Source of the DNA: Candidatus Sulfotelmatobacter sp.
GTDB taxonomy: Bacteria; Acidobacteriota; Terriglobia; Terriglobales; SbA1
Length of the DNA: 6,688 nt
Reading direction: 5' to 3'
Assembly (NCBI GenBank): GCA_030151135.1
Contig: JASLEQ010000430.1
Coordinates: 1 to 6,688 of the forward strand
How positions within the stretch are numbered: the stretch's first letter is position 1; every line of letters starts with the position of its first letter. Below, one piece after another: positions 6,279-6,688 of the stretch. The position numbers and the translations under genes are program-made. The notes under the pieces are model-generated. The model was not told where the DNA came from and searched no databases. It was given only the letters and a program-made list of their open reading frames with translations.

Positions 6279-6283
6279 AACTT

Positions 6284-6688
6284 CTGACCACACCGACAAC
6301 CACTCCACCTGCCGCCAACACCGACTGGGACATCCATAGCCACCAAGACAAAGAACTCGTGCAGGGACTCGGCCTGACCAGTGCCACCATGCTGGTCATC
6401 GGCTCGATGATCGGCTCCGGTATCTTCATCGTATCGGCGGAAATCGGCCGCGAAGTGGGCTCTCCAGCATTGCTGATCGGCGCCTGGGCCGTCACCGGCT
6501 TCATGACCATCGCGGCCGCTCTCTGCTATGGCGAACTCGCCGCCATGATGCCCCGCGCCGGAGGTCAGTACGTTTACCTTCGCGAAGCGCTTGGTCCTCT
6601 CTGGGGATTTCTTTACGGCTGGACACTCTTCCTCGTCATCCAGACCGGTACCATCGCCGCGGTGGGCGTGGCGTTCGGAAAATTCCTC
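6284..6688 (+). CDS. APC-family amino acid permease, 3' truncated by the window edge
   Basis: Predicted inner-membrane amino acid transporter; only the first 135 codons are in the window. Counting from 6284: a hydrophilic Thr/Pro-rich N-terminus (1-24), then ELVQGLGLTSATMLVIGS, and GSMIGSGIF (40-48), the glycine-rich TM1 motif that binds the substrate backbone in APC transporters. TM2 spans about 62-87 and is followed by YGELAAMMPRAGGQYVYLREALG (82-104), the typical loop after TM2. TM3 starts near 107 and continues to the window end. The start is uncertain: the frame is open only from 6263 and contains no ATG, GTG or TTG before GTG at 6359 and ATG at 6389. The ATG would remove the conserved segment before TM1. 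CTG at 6284 has a good Shine-Dalgarno sequence and gives a plausible N-terminus; GTG at 6359 is the conventional alternative. The substrate cannot be predicted. Confidence 0.85.
   Translation, partial: MTTPTTTPPAANTDWDIHSHQDKELVQGLGLTSATMLVIGSMIGSGIFIVSAEIGREVGSPALLIGAWAVTGFMTIAAALCYGELAAMMPRAGGQYVYLREALGPLWGFLYGWTLFLVIQTGTIAAVGVAFGKFL

Noticed and set aside
5839..6510. 223-residue open frame on the minus strand across thiE, the palindrome and the permease
   Set aside because: It lacks recognisable domains, overlaps two well-supported genes and runs through the palindromic element. It is a shadow frame of GC-rich coding DNA.
1..6688. CRISPR array, tRNA, rRNA, insertion sequence or phage genes
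   Set aside because: No regularly spaced repeats, tRNA-like cloverleaf, rRNA segment, transposase, integrase or structural phage gene was seen on either strand.

Overview
The window is an ordinary chromosomal stretch, moderately GC-rich, in which every real gene is on the + strand. It most resembles an Acidobacteriota (Terriglobia / Koribacter-like) genome. That placement is inference from the gene order (type IV pilus secretin, then an M24 peptidase, accB, accC and thiE), the codon style and the type of intergenic repeat. No rRNA or other marker gene is present to confirm it.

Layout. Positions 1-1463 hold the 3' part of a pilQ-like secretin gene that starts before the window. It ends at a strong intrinsic terminator (about 1494-1538). 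An 80-base spacer follows, with a small palindrome and a -10-like box very close to the next start codon. At 1620-2708 lies a complete M24-family Xaa-Pro aminopeptidase. After a GC-rich leader come accB (2808-3293; biotin carboxyl carrier protein) and accC (3454-4812; biotin carboxylase). A clear intrinsic terminator and a short 7-base tandem repeat separate the two acc genes. Next are a secreted protein of unknown function (4875-5447), probably DUF1579-like, and thiE (5468-6082; thiamine phosphate synthase). A 201-base gap holds a 119-base imperfect palindromic element (6131-6249). The window ends inside an APC-family amino acid permease gene (about 6284-6688) that has no ordinary start codon at its natural N-terminus.

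How the genes work together. AccB and AccC form the biotin-carboxylating half of acetyl-CoA carboxylase, the first committed step of fatty acid synthesis; the carboxyltransferase genes (accA, accD) are not here. The peptidase-accB-accC order resembles the widespread yqhT-efp-accB-accC neighbourhood, but efp is missing. The secreted protein and thiE lie close behind accC with no visible terminator between them, so accC, the secreted protein gene and thiE may share a transcript. PilQ is the outer-membrane pore of type IV pili and forms a separate transcription unit that ends at its own terminator.

I found no convincing new multi-gene system. The items most worth a second look are the palindromic element at 6131-6249, the terminator and heptamer repeat between accB and accC, the apparent CTG start of the permease, the possible leaderless start of the peptidase gene, and the uncharacterised secreted protein.
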